Shown here in pieces: positions 45,676-54,664 of a DNA stretch of 64,000 bases (the first letter of the stretch is position 1; the number at the start of each line of letters is the position of its first letter). The notes beneath the pieces were generated by a model. The model was not told where the DNA came from. It saw only the letters and a program-made list of their open reading frames with translations, and ran no database searches. Origin of the DNA: Bacteroides uniformis (lineage in GTDB: Bacteria > Bacteroidota > Bacteroidia > Bacteroidales > Bacteroidaceae); contig NZ_CP102263.1 of the NCBI RefSeq assembly GCF_025147485.1, positions 3,609,501 through 3,673,500 on the forward strand, read 5' to 3'. The position numbers and the translations under genes were made by a program.

Positions 45676-45699
45676 GACGCTTTTATAAAACGACCATTC

Positions 45700-46389
45700 A
45701 TGAAAGATAAAATCGAATTTATAGCTTTTGACGCTGATGACACACTGTGGGAAAGCGAACTTTATATTCAGGAGTTCGAGCACAAATTCTGTAACCTTTT
45801 AAGGCAATATCTGCCTGCTTCATCCATATCACAAAGGTTTTTTGAAACAGAAATGAAGAATCTGCATATGTATGGCTATGGGCTGAAGAGCATAATGCTC
45901 AGTATGACTGAAACCATCTGCAAAGTGACAGACGGAAACGGGAATATGCATCTTATAGAAGAAGTAATAGGATGGGGACAAGAGCTTCTGCAGAAACCGG
46001 TTACACTACTGGAAGGCGTGAAGGAGACCATATCGTCACTTCATGGGAAATATAAATTGGTGTTGGCCACTAAGGGGGACTTGTTCGACCAGAAAAGAAA
46101 AATAGAAGCTTCCGGACTGCGAGAATATTTCCATCATATCGAAATTATGAGTGACAAGAAAATCGATGATTACCAGAGGCTGATTGATACATTGGGCTGT
46201 CCGCCTGAAAAACTCCTGATGATAGGTAATTCTGTAAAATCAGACATACTTCCGGTATTGGAACTTGGGGGATACGCTGCCCATGTACCATACCACGTGA
46301 CTTGGGCATACGAGCAACATGAAGGGGAAATACGACATCCCAATTTTATACGATTGGATAGTATCAAAGGAATATTAGATAAGCTATAA
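45700..46389 (+). CDS. HAD-family hydrolase
   Basis: The 229-residue protein has the HAD nucleophile FDADDTLW, the later VLATKGD segment, and the acidic GNSVKSDILPV motif of the metal site. A helical cap lies between them. It is probably a small-molecule phosphatase of unknown substrate. ATG 45700 (MKDKIEFIAFDADDTLW) is the natural start; the longer frame begins with TTG inside the promoter box. It is divergent from the POT-like transporter and may share its control region. Confidence 0.9.
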   Translation: MKDKIEFIAFDADDTLWESELYIQEFEHKFCNLLRQYLPASSISQRFFETEMKNLHMYGYGLKSIMLSMTETICKVTDGNGNMHLIEEVIGWGQELLQKPVTLLEGVKETISSLHGKYKLVLATKGDLFDQKRKIEASGLREYFHHIEIMSDKKIDDYQRLIDTLGCPPEKLLMIGNSVKSDILPVLELGGYAAHVPYHVTWAYEQHEGEIRHPNFIRLDSIKGILDKL

Positions 46390-46431
46390 GTTATGGGTGA
46401 AACTGCATAACTTATAGCTTACTATTGCTTT

Positions 46432-47838
46432 TTAGAATTGGAAGAAATTCTTAGCGTTATAATAGCTGATATCTTCAATCATCTGGTTTACGCGTTCCAT
46501 CTCGGAAATAGGAATTTCACCATTTTCTACATCACGGCCTACAAGATTACACAATGTACGGCGGAAATATTCATGGCGCGGATAGGAGAGGAAGGAACGG
46601 GAATCGGTCAGCATACCAACAAATCGGCTCAATAAGCCCAGTACAGAAAGAGCATTCATCTGCTTTTCCATACCATCCTTCTGGTCAAGGAACCACCAAC
46701 CGGAACCGAATTGAATCTTACCGGCAACCGTACCATCCTGGAAGTTACCCAGCATAGTAGCAATGACTTCGTTGGCGCATGGATTCAAATTATAAAGAAT
46801 AGTCTTGGTCAGCTTACCATTGGAGTTTAAGCGGTCGAGAAATTTAGCCATAGCTTTTGCTGTAGTAAATTCGCCAATGGAATCAAAACCGGTATCAGGA
46901 CCTAACAGTTTGAACATCTTACTATTGTTGTTGCGAATAGCACCATAATGGAACTGTTGTGTCCAACCTTTCTCCCAATCCATTTCGCCGAACACAACCA
47001 GCATGGCCGACTTGAATTTCAGAATTTCCTCCTTCGTCAATCCAGTACCGCCATATACCTTGTTAAAGATAGCCTTAACTTCCGCTCCTGTATAATCCTC
47101 GGCATAGAATTCTTCAATTCCGTGGTCAGACAGTTTACATCCTTGTTCCGCGAAAAAATCGTGACGCTTACGCAAGGCAGCAACCATATCGTCAAAGCAG
47201 GAAATAGCCACATCGCTCACTTCGGCCAACTTTTCTACATATGCGCGAAAATCGGCAGGAACTTCCACCGCCATTGCCTTATCCGGACGCCAAGTAGGCA
47301 ACATCTTGATTTCAAAACCGCTCTCGCGTGTCTTGATATGATATTCCAAGGAATCAATAGGATCATCTGTAGTACAAACCACTTCCACGTGATAACGGCG
47401 CATCATGCCACGGGCGGAATATTCAGGCTGTTTCAGCTTCTCATTACATTCATCATAAATTTCACGGGCCGTATGAGGATTGAGAATTTTATCGATTCCA
47501 AAAGCGGTCTTCAATTCAAGGTGAGTCCAGTGGTACAACGGATTACGGAAAGTATAAGGTACCGTTTCGGCCCACTTCTCAAACTTTTCCCAATCTGTAG
47601 TATCCTTACCGGTACAGAAACGTTCGTCCACACCATTGGTACGCATGGCACGCCACTTGTAGTGGTCACCTCCCAACCAAATCTCAGTCAGTGACTTAAA
47701 CTGATAGTCTTCCGCCACCATTTGAGGAATCAAGTGACAATGATAGTCGATAATCGGCATTTTAGCCGCATGCTCGTGGTACAACTTCTGTGCTGTTTCC
47801 GTTTGCAACAGAAAGTTTCCGTCCATAAAGTTTTTCAT
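46432..47838 (-). CDS. uxaC: UxaC, glucuronate/galacturonate isomerase
   Basis: UxaC converts D-glucuronate to fructuronate and D-galacturonate to tagaturonate. The 468-residue protein carries family segments IIDYHCHLIPQ (metal-binding His pair), DHYKWRAMRTNG, YRFRNPLYHWTHLELK-type region and TDDPIDSL. It lies next to a LacI-type regulator and uxaB, which takes the tagaturonate onward. Together they point to use of pectin- or hyaluronan-derived hexuronates. Confidence 0.96.
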   Translation of the reverse strand: MKNFMDGNFLLQTETAQKLYHEHAAKMPIIDYHCHLIPQMVAEDYQFKSLTEIWLGGDHYKWRAMRTNGVDERFCTGKDTTDWEKFEKWAETVPYTFRNPLYHWTHLELKTAFGIDKILNPHTAREIYDECNEKLKQPEYSARGMMRRYHVEVVCTTDDPIDSLEYHIKTRESGFEIKMLPTWRPDKAMAVEVPADFRAYVEKLAEVSDVAISCFDDMVAALRKRHDFFAEQGCKLSDHGIEEFYAEDYTGAEVKAIFNKVYGGTGLTKEEILKFKSAMLVVFGEMDWEKGWTQQFHYGAIRNNNSKMFKLLGPDTGFDSIGEFTTAKAMAKFLDRLNSNGKLTKTILYNLNPCANEVIATMLGNFQDGTVAGKIQFGSGWWFLDQKDGMEKQMNALSVLGLLSRFVGMLTDSRSFLSYPRHEYFRRTLCNLVGRDVENGEIPISEMERVNQMIEDISYYNAKNFFQF

Positions 47839-47974
47839 CTTCTTGTGTTTTAAGTATCTAAAAATATTACTTTCTATTTATTACACCTATATAGTATTGA
47901 TTGTAAAGCTAATAGGTCGTATAATTGTTTTTAGTTTTATTAACCGTTATCGAACACAAAAGTAGAAATTTTAC

Positions 47975-48003
47975 TTGGAGAAACAAAATAATTCGTATCT
48001 TTG
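47975..48003 (+). promoter_or_regulatory. Promoter of the lacI-type gene
   Basis: TTG (47975-47977), 18 bases, TATCTTTG (47996-48003); the ATG is at 48072. Confidence 0.6.
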
Positions 48004-48071
48004 CGGCGAATATTTATAATATTTAAGCTTCAGACGTCTCACCTTTACCGCCTTAGGCAGCATACCTCAAG

Positions 48072-49133
48072 ATGGAAAACAAGAACTATACCATTAAAGA
48101 CATAGCACGCATGGCCGGCGTCTCTGCCGGCACTGTAGACCGCGTACTGCACAACCGCGGAGACGTATCCGTTTCCAGTAGGGAAAAAGTCCAGAAAGTA
48201 CTCGACGACATAGATTATCATCCCAATATGTTTGCCATCGGGCTGGCGGCTAAAAAGCGCTATCATATTGTCTGCATTATACCTTATTATATAGAACATG
48301 ATTATTGGCATGCTGTAGCAGCGGGAATTGACCGTGCCGCACAAGAATTACGGCCGTTCAATGTTGAGGTTAGCTATCTGTACTATCGGCATGCGGACAA
48401 ATCCTCCTATAAAGAAGCATGTGCTGTGCTCCGGGAGGAAAATGCCGACGCCGTACTTGTTGCCCCGAATTTCCGAGAGGAGACCATAAAACTCACTACT
48501 TATTTGGAGGAAGCGGATATTCCCTATGCATTCATAGACTTCAATATTGAACAGACGCATGCCTTGTGTTATATCGGACAAGACTCCAAAACCAGCGGAT
48601 ACATTGCTGCCAAGATTCTGATGCGTAGCTATGAAAAAGGGCAGGAGCTTGTGTTATTCCTGAGCAATCAGAAAAACAATCCGGCAGAAATCCAGATGCA
48701 ACGCCGCCTCGAGGGGTTCATGCAATACCTTTCCGAGGAACATAAGGATTTGACTATCCATGACATTGTGTTGCACAAGGAAGATACTGACGGCAACAGA
48801 CGGATATTGGATGCTTTTTTTAAAGAACATCCCCAAGCCGTACTGGGAGCTGTTTTTAATTCCCGTGTTTATCAAGTGGCAAGTTATCTGCACGAAAAGG
48901 GGTGGAAGCTGGCAGGACTTGTGGGATATGACCTTTTACACAAAAATACAGAGTTCCTGAAAACCGGTGAAGTAACCTTTCTCATCGGTCAACGTCCAGG
49001 CCTGCAAGGCTATTGTGGCGTAAAGACTTTATGCAACCACGTGGTATTTAAAAGACCGGTCACTGCAGTGAAATACATGCCTATCGACATATTGATGAAG
49101 GAAAACATAGACTTTTACTTTGAGTTTGAATAA
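48072..49133 (+). CDS. LacI-family transcriptional regulator of hexuronate genes
   Basis: Residues 5-60 are the LacI helix-turn-helix (YTIKDIARMAGVSAGTVDRVLHNRGDVSVSSREKVQKVLDDIDYHPN). Residues 62-350 are a periplasmic-binding-type sensor (HIVCIIPYYIEHDYWHAVAAGIDRAA, DAVLVAPNF, YIGQDSKTSGYIAA). It stands between uxaC (divergent) and uxaB (27 bp downstream, same strand), so hexuronates or their products are the probable signal. The length of 353 residues is normal. Confidence 0.94.
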   Translation: MENKNYTIKDIARMAGVSAGTVDRVLHNRGDVSVSSREKVQKVLDDIDYHPNMFAIGLAAKKRYHIVCIIPYYIEHDYWHAVAAGIDRAAQELRPFNVEVSYLYYRHADKSSYKEACAVLREENADAVLVAPNFREETIKLTTYLEEADIPYAFIDFNIEQTHALCYIGQDSKTSGYIAAKILMRSYEKGQELVLFLSNQKNNPAEIQMQRRLEGFMQYLSEEHKDLTIHDIVLHKEDTDGNRRILDAFFKEHPQAVLGAVFNSRVYQVASYLHEKGWKLAGLVGYDLLHKNTEFLKTGEVTFLIGQRPGLQGYCGVKTLCNHVVFKRPVTAVKYMPIDILMKENIDFYFEFE

Positions 49134-49160
49134 TTAAAAAATTACATATCAACCATTTAA

Positions 49161-50609
49161 ATGAAAGCATTAAACAAAGAAACTGCTCCCAAAGCACAAC
49201 GCCCGGAACGCATTATCCAGTTTGGCGAAGGTAATTTCCTTCGCGCATTTGTGGATTGGATTATTTATAACATGAATCAAAAGACCGATTTCAACAGCAA
49301 TGTAGTAGTAGTCCAACCCATTGATAAAGGTATGGTTGACATGCTGAATGCCCAGGATGACCTTTATCATGTAAATCTGCAAGGTCTGGATAAAGGAGAA
49401 ACCATCAACAGTCTGACTATGATAGATGTAATCAGCCGTGCCTTAAACCCCTATACTCAAAACGATGAGTTCATGAAATTGGCCGAACAACCGGAAATGC
49501 GTTTTGTCATTTCCAACACGACGGAAGCAGGTATAGCCTTTGACCCTGCTTGTAAGCTGACAGATACACCGGCGTCTTCTTATCCGGGCAAGCTGACACA
49601 GCTGTTGTATCACCGCTTCAAGACATTCAACGGCGACAAGAGCAAAGGACTGATTATCTTCCCTTGCGAACTCATCTTCCTGAATGGCCACAAGTTGAAG
49701 GAGACAATCTATCAATACATTGAATTATGGCAATTGGGTGATGAGTTCAGAGCTTGGTTTGAGGAAGCCTGCGGTGTGTATGCAACACTGGTGGACCGTA
49801 TCGTTCCAGGATTCCCCCGCAAAGACATTGCCGCTATAAAAGAAAAGATACAGTACGATGACAATCTGGTAGTGCAGGCTGAAATTTTCCATTTATGGGT
49901 CATCGAGGCTCCGCAAGAAGTCGCCGAAGAATTCCCTGCCGACAAAGCCGGACTGAATGTATTGTTTGTTCCTTCTGAAGAACCTTACCACGAAAGAAAA
50001 GTAACCTTGCTGAATGGACCTCATACCGTATTGTCTCCAGTAGCCTATCTGTCGGAGGTAAATATTGTACGCGATGCCTGCCAGCATCCTATAATCGGAC
50101 AATACATCCATAAAGTGATGTTTGACGAGCTGATGGAAACGTTGAACCTGCCGAAAAACGAATTGAAAAAGTTTGCAGAAGATGTATTGGAGCGCTTCAA
50201 CAATCCGTTTGTTGACCATGCCGTAACCAGTATTATGCTGAACTCTTTCCCTAAATACCAAACCCGTGACCTTCCTGGCCTGAAAACCTACTTGAAACGT
50301 AAAGGAGAACTGCCGAAAGGTCTGGTATTGGGACTGGCTGCCATCATCACGTACTACAAAGGAGGTACCCGCGCAGACGGCACAGAAATCATCCCGAATG
50401 ATGCTCCCGAAATCATGCAGTTATTGAAAGACCTTTGGGCAACGGGGGATACCCGCAAAGTGGCAGAAGGCGTATTGGCAGCCAAAGACCTTATCTGGGG
50501 GGAACACGGAGACTTGAATACCGTTCCAGGATTGACAGACATGATTACCTGCTTCTTAAAATCCATCCAAGAAAAAGGCATGCAGGAAACAGTAAAAGGT
50601 ATTCTTTAA
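49161..50609 (+). CDS. uxaB: UxaB, tagaturonate reductase (altronate oxidoreductase)
   Basis: The enzyme reduces tagaturonate to altronate with NADH. The 482-residue mannitol-dehydrogenase-family protein has IIQFGEGNFLRAFVDWII (nucleotide site), FVISNTTEAGIAFD, GLIIFPCELI and the catalytic KVTLLNGPHTVLSPVAYL. It is cotranscribed with the LacI-type gene. UxaA and KDG enzymes are not in this window, so the rest of the pathway lies elsewhere. Confidence 0.95.
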   Translation: MKALNKETAPKAQRPERIIQFGEGNFLRAFVDWIIYNMNQKTDFNSNVVVVQPIDKGMVDMLNAQDDLYHVNLQGLDKGETINSLTMIDVISRALNPYTQNDEFMKLAEQPEMRFVISNTTEAGIAFDPACKLTDTPASSYPGKLTQLLYHRFKTFNGDKSKGLIIFPCELIFLNGHKLKETIYQYIELWQLGDEFRAWFEEACGVYATLVDRIVPGFPRKDIAAIKEKIQYDDNLVVQAEIFHLWVIEAPQEVAEEFPADKAGLNVLFVPSEEPYHERKVTLLNGPHTVLSPVAYLSEVNIVRDACQHPIIGQYIHKVMFDELMETLNLPKNELKKFAEDVLERFNNPFVDHAVTSIMLNSFPKYQTRDLPGLKTYLKRKGELPKGLVLGLAAIITYYKGGTRADGTEIIPNDAPEIMQLLKDLWATGDTRKVAEGVLAAKDLIWGEHGDLNTVPGLTDMITCFLKSIQEKGMQETVKGIL

Positions 50610-50626
50610 TTCCTATGATTTTAAAC

Positions 50627-50670
50627 AAGCAGACCGTACAAAAGGAGTTTTTATACGGTCTGCTTTATTT
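50627..50670 (+). terminator. Terminator after uxaB
   Basis: AAGCAGACCGTA (50627-50638) pairs with TACGGTCTGCTT (50654-50665), then TATTTAT. Confidence 0.85.
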
Positions 50671-50717
50671 ATACCACATTTGATGGGAAATAATTAAGCC
50701 ACAGTTTTCTTTTTTGT

Positions 50718-51251
50718 CTAAAGGCTTTCCTGCTCTGCTGCCCGCAATATAAAAGTAGTGGCACCAATAGTTACAATGGCTCCATCCTCAATGCGAATAC
50801 GGTCTTTGTCACCCAAAATTTCATTATTAAGGAAAGTTCCCGTCAGGCTGGGAGCATCGCGTAAGGTATAAATCAACACTCCCTGCTTATTACGCTTTAC
50901 ATTAATGATACAGTGACGCCGGTCCATACTCATATCCGAAGTCTCAATCGGCACATCGATAACATTCCCCACGCAACGCCGGCCTATGATATTGTCACCT
51001 TCTTGCAATGGAAGTACCTGCTTAAAACCAAACACGTTCTCAATGACCGTGATGCTGCCAAAAGCCTCTTTAAACTCCGCTTCATCCGGACGTTCTTCCT
51101 TTTGAGGGGCTTTCATCTTTGATTTACCTAAACGGATACTGAACTGCTTCTTACACTGGTCACATACAAAGACCAGTGATTGGCCTTCGGTATACTTGGT
51201 TTCATCGAATGTTAAGTAATTCTCACATTTGGGACAACGGATACGCTTCAT
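50718..51251 (-). CDS. FHA-domain protein with an N-terminal zinc ribbon
   Basis: Residues 1-45 are a zinc ribbon (CPKCENYLTFDE...VFVCDQCKKQF). Residues 85-170 are a forkhead-associated domain with IIGRRCVGNVIDVPI, SMDRRHCIINV and GTFLNNEIL, which binds phosphothreonine peptides. The length is 177 residues and there is no membrane span. It follows the HU-SPOR gene by 50 bp on the same strand, so the two may act together. No kinase is encoded in the window. Confidence 0.9.
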   Translation of the reverse strand: MKRIRCPKCENYLTFDETKYTEGQSLVFVCDQCKKQFSIRLGKSKMKAPQKEERPDEAEFKEAFGSITVIENVFGFKQVLPLQEGDNIIGRRCVGNVIDVPIETSDMSMDRRHCIINVKRNKQGVLIYTLRDAPSLTGTFLNNEILGDKDRIRIEDGAIVTIGATTFILRAAEQESL

Positions 51252-51301
51252 GATAGTTAAAAATTAAAGAATTAAAAAATAAAGCAAGGGTAGATTACTT
51301 T

Positions 51302-52456
51302 CTACTTCTTTAATACCCAAGCGTTCTTATACGTTTCATTCTGGCGAACTCTGTTCAATGCCTGATATGCTTCTGTTTCTGTGCCACAAGACTCAATGCT
51401 GACACGCATTTTACCATCTCCAACAATTGCTTTTGCATGAGGGTAACCTTTTTCAATCAGTTGCTTTGCCATTGCTTCGGCATCCTTCTCAGTACCTACA
51501 CTGGCAATGATGACGTGGTATTTCTGTGCAGAGACAAGTGACGGGGCGACAGTCCCTGCTGTGGTCTTTTGAATTTCACTCTTTGTTGTTACAGATGTTG
51601 AAGAGGACACTTCTGCCGCCTGCTGCTTAGGCTGAGAAACAACCGGAGCATTCTGCGCGTTAGCTTGGCCCACCTTAACCTCTCTTACGGCAACCGGAAC
51701 CACCTTTTTCTTTGCCTTCTGCCCCGTGTTTTTTTGAGCCGACGCTTTCGGAGTGTCGGCCTTCCGGCTAACAACAATCGGATTAATGGCAAGGGATTCC
51801 TTTTCTATCATCTCAAAAAGTTCATTCGGAAGTAATTGCGCATAATTTCCTTCAACCACTTCCGTATTCTCTATCGGTGTAGACAAAAAGAAAAACAAGG
51901 CAACCACTGCAATCATGGCAACCGCATTCGACAAATAGGAACGGTTGAATTTAATCTCAAACCTTCGCTTTTTGTCTTCCGGCACAACTGGAACAGAATA
52001 ACGGATGGTCTTTTCCATGTACGGTTTCTTCAGTTCCGCCAGTTCCTGCATTTCAAAACTATCCAACCCATATAAGTAAGGAGTGGTTATCTTGTGGTCA
52101 TAGGGAACAAAGTCATAAATACCATGAATGGAGTAACGCAATTCGCCAATGTTGGGCAAATCCACCTTACCTTCTTCATGGAGAGCAGTGAATATATGCG
52201 CCACTTCTTTTTCTACAATCCGCGTAGCATCAGAAAAATCAGTATCATAGACAGCCATATAGGATTGTACAAGTAAGCCGTCATTCATCTTCAGTTGAGG
52301 ATTGAAACCGATAATACGGGTAGGGGGCAGAAAAACATTCTCTTCCGCTACTCTCATTGCCGGAGTATAATGAGCTACAAATCCTCCCAAACCGGGAACA
52401 ATGACACAATCGTTCTCCAATAACAATACTTCTATGTGCTGTGCTAATTCAATCAT
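51302..52456 (-). CDS. HU-like domain/SPOR-domain membrane protein
   Basis: The N-terminal ~130 residues (IEVLLLENDCVIVPGLGGFVAHYTPA, LKMNDGLLVQSYM) match the HU-CCDC81-type DNA-binding-like domain found in Bacteroidetes. A single membrane span lies at about residues 178-194 (AVAMIAVVALFFFLS). A low-complexity linker follows, and residues 305-384 are a SPOR domain (YHVIIASVGTEKDAEAMAKQLIEKG), which binds denuded peptidoglycan. The layout suggests a link between cell wall and chromosome or division. A TACTTTTG box lies only four bases before the ATG. Confidence 0.9.
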   Translation of the reverse strand: MIELAQHIEVLLLENDCVIVPGLGGFVAHYTPAMRVAEENVFLPPTRIIGFNPQLKMNDGLLVQSYMAVYDTDFSDATRIVEKEVAHIFTALHEEGKVDLPNIGELRYSIHGIYDFVPYDHKITTPYLYGLDSFEMQELAELKKPYMEKTIRYSVPVVPEDKKRRFEIKFNRSYLSNAVAMIAVVALFFFLSTPIENTEVVEGNYAQLLPNELFEMIEKESLAINPIVVSRKADTPKASAQKNTGQKAKKKVVPVAVREVKVGQANAQNAPVVSQPKQQAAEVSSSTSVTTKSEIQKTTAGTVAPSLVSAQKYHVIIASVGTEKDAEAMAKQLIEKGYPHAKAIVGDGKMRVSIESCGTETEAYQALNRVRQNETYKNAWVLKK

Positions 52457-52460
52457 GCTA

Positions 52461-52468
52461 CAAAAGTA
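52461..52468 (-). promoter_or_regulatory. -7 box almost touching the HU-SPOR start codon
   Basis: TACTTTTG followed by TAGC and then ATG (52456). If used, the transcript would start at or just inside the start codon. Confidence 0.45.
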
Positions 52469-52596
52469 GCGGAAATATCGGATATACGCTAGTTTCAGAG
52501 CTTTTTTCTTATCAACAAATTATGAACATTGCACATTGAAAATGTATTTGAAAAAGGTTTTTTGGCAAGAGAAGGAATTTTTACCGGAAAAATTTC

Positions 52597-52604
52597 TACT
52601 TTTG
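52597..52604 (+). promoter_or_regulatory. -7 box of the wzi-rmlC-ugd promoter
   Basis: TACTTTTG, 85 bases before the wzi ATG at 52690. A weak -33 element only. Confidence 0.5.
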
Positions 52605-52689
52605 TACCGTTTAACTATACTCGTCAAGAATAGAAAGACAATTGTCCTCGCAAGAGTATACAAACCTAAACACTTAACAAAAGACTATT

Positions 52690-54108
52690 ATGCGTATTAT
52701 TTTCTGTCTGATGGTTTTCTTGTTCATAGGAAAGAACACGATGCTGGCACAGCAGTTGTCCTCATTCGTAGAATATGGAGCAGCCCTGCATACCGGTGAC
52801 AATACTCCTCTTTGGCAGGTCAGCAACCAGCAAGGACTCACTTCGCTCGACAACAATACTTACATACGTGGAGGAATATCCTACAAACACCAACTTGGAA
52901 AATGGAAGTTTGAAGAAGCACTGGATTTGGTTGCAGCAGCCGGATTCAGCACGACCTCCTTCATTGTACAGCAGGCTTACGTAGACATCCGTTACAAGTG
53001 GTTTGGATTCTTTGCCGGAAGCCGGGAACAGAATTCTCCATTGCTGAATCAAGAGCTGAGCAGTGGCGGCATGACCTGGTCGGGTAATGCGCGTCCCATC
53101 CCACAAGTACAGATAGGCATACCCGAGTATGTACAGTTGCTACCCCGTTTAGGCCTGAAAGGAGAAATCTCGTACGGATGGTTTACAGATAACAAATACC
53201 AGCGGGAGCAAGTCGGAGAAAAATACTGGTACACCAAGAGTATCAAATACCATCATAAAGAAGGGTTCCTGCGTATCGGTATACCCAAAGGAAAATGGCA
53301 ACTGGAACTCGGAATGACCCTCGACACCCAATTCGGAGGATACAAGATTGGAGGTTCCGAATCGGGAGACTTGGGCAACGGATGGAAGGATTACGTACGC
53401 GTATTCTTCCCCGGCCACGGGCGTGAGGACGGACCGGTAGGTGAACATCTGGCTTTCCAAGGCAATTTTCTGGGTAGCGAATATATCAAAATGACTTATC
53501 GTCCTAAGGAAGATTTCTCCATCAGCGCCTATCTGGACAATCATTTTGATGACTTCTCCGCCATGGCCAAACTCAACGGTTGGGATGGCTTATGGGGTGT
53601 GGAATATAAATCCAACCATAGACAAGCCATCAACGAAATCGTTATCGAATATCTCCAGACTACCAATATGAGCGGTCCACTGCACGGTTTGCAAAATTCT
53701 GTAGTAGGTAAGACCGGAGGAGCCGACAACTACTACAACAACGGTTACTACCCAGGATGGGCACATTGGGGTATGGCGATAGCCAATCCGTTGATAGCAT
53801 CGCCTATCTATAATAAGGATGGCGATATGAGTTTCAAGTACAATCGCGTTAAGGCCCTGCATCTGGGATGGAGCGGCGACATCAGCAGTGAGTGGAGATA
53901 TGTGGCAAAATTGTCCCACAACAGAACTTGGGGAACTCCTCATCGTCCAATACCCGATATATTAGAAAATTTTTCTACTTTTGCATCGTTTTACTATATT
54001 CCCCGTAAATGGAAGGGCTGGTGCTTCAACGCGTCCCTTGCATTGGATATGGGAGAGATATATGGAGACAATTTTGGATTCCAACTGAAAGTACATAAAA
54101 CATTTTAA
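52690..54108 (+). CDS. Wzi-family capsule assembly outer-membrane protein
   Basis: A signal peptide (IIFCLMVFLFIGKNTMLAQQ) precedes a 450-residue beta-rich sequence with the capsule_assembly_Wzi pattern: FVEYGAALHTGDNTPLWQVSNQQGL, FFAGSREQNSPLLNQELSSGGMTWSGNARPIPQVQIGIPEYV and FSTFASFYYIPRKWKGW. It should form an outer-membrane barrel that anchors surface polysaccharide. It starts a run with rmlC and ugd (four-base gaps), fitting polysaccharide production. Confidence 0.92.
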   Translation: MRIIFCLMVFLFIGKNTMLAQQLSSFVEYGAALHTGDNTPLWQVSNQQGLTSLDNNTYIRGGISYKHQLGKWKFEEALDLVAAAGFSTTSFIVQQAYVDIRYKWFGFFAGSREQNSPLLNQELSSGGMTWSGNARPIPQVQIGIPEYVQLLPRLGLKGEISYGWFTDNKYQREQVGEKYWYTKSIKYHHKEGFLRIGIPKGKWQLELGMTLDTQFGGYKIGGSESGDLGNGWKDYVRVFFPGHGREDGPVGEHLAFQGNFLGSEYIKMTYRPKEDFSISAYLDNHFDDFSAMAKLNGWDGLWGVEYKSNHRQAINEIVIEYLQTTNMSGPLHGLQNSVVGKTGGADNYYNNGYYPGWAHWGMAIANPLIASPIYNKDGDMSFKYNRVKALHLGWSGDISSEWRYVAKLSHNRTWGTPHRPIPDILENFSTFASFYYIPRKWKGWCFNASLALDMGEIYGDNFGFQLKVHKTF

Positions 54109-54112
54109 GAAA

Positions 54113-54661
54113 ATGAACTACATACAAACAGAGATTGACGGCGTATGGCTGATTGAGCCGAAAGTATTCCATGATGCCCGCGGATACTTTATGGAAGCAT
54201 TTAAGGAAGAAGAGTTCCGTGCACATGTCGGAAACGTTCACTTCATCCAGGACAATGAGTCCAAATCCTCTTTCGGTGTATTACGTGGTCTTCATTACCA
54301 GAAGGGTGATTGCAGCCAGGCCAAACTGGTACGTGTCATTAAGGGAAAAGTGCTGGACGTGGCTGTCGACTTAAGAAAATCTTCTCCCACTTTCGGAAAG
54401 TATGTCAGTGTGGAGCTAAGTGAGGAGAACAAAAGACAATTCTTCATTCCGCGTGGTTTTGCCCACGGTTTTCTGGTGCTGAGCGATGAAGCTGTCTTTA
54501 CATACAAGGTAGACAACGTATACGCACCACAATCCGAGGCATCCATCCGTTTTGACGACGAAACCATCGGTATTGAATGGCCCGTTGCTACGGAACAGCT
54601 TCTATTATCAGATAAAGACGGACATGCCGTATCGTTCAAGGATGCGGTCTATTATGAATAA
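54113..54661 (+). CDS. rmlC: RmlC, dTDP-4-dehydrorhamnose 3,5-epimerase
   Basis: RmlC makes the rhamnose precursor of surface polysaccharides. The 182-residue cupin has HDARGYFMEAFKEEEF, the catalytic GVLRGLHYQKG histidine, VLDVAVDLRKSSPTFGKY and FIPRGFAHGFLVLSDEA. Other rml genes are not in the window. It is four bases after wzi and three before ugd. Confidence 0.96.
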   Translation: MNYIQTEIDGVWLIEPKVFHDARGYFMEAFKEEEFRAHVGNVHFIQDNESKSSFGVLRGLHYQKGDCSQAKLVRVIKGKVLDVAVDLRKSSPTFGKYVSVELSEENKRQFFIPRGFAHGFLVLSDEAVFTYKVDNVYAPQSEASIRFDDETIGIEWPVATEQLLLSDKDGHAVSFKDAVYYE

Positions 54662-54664
54662 AAT

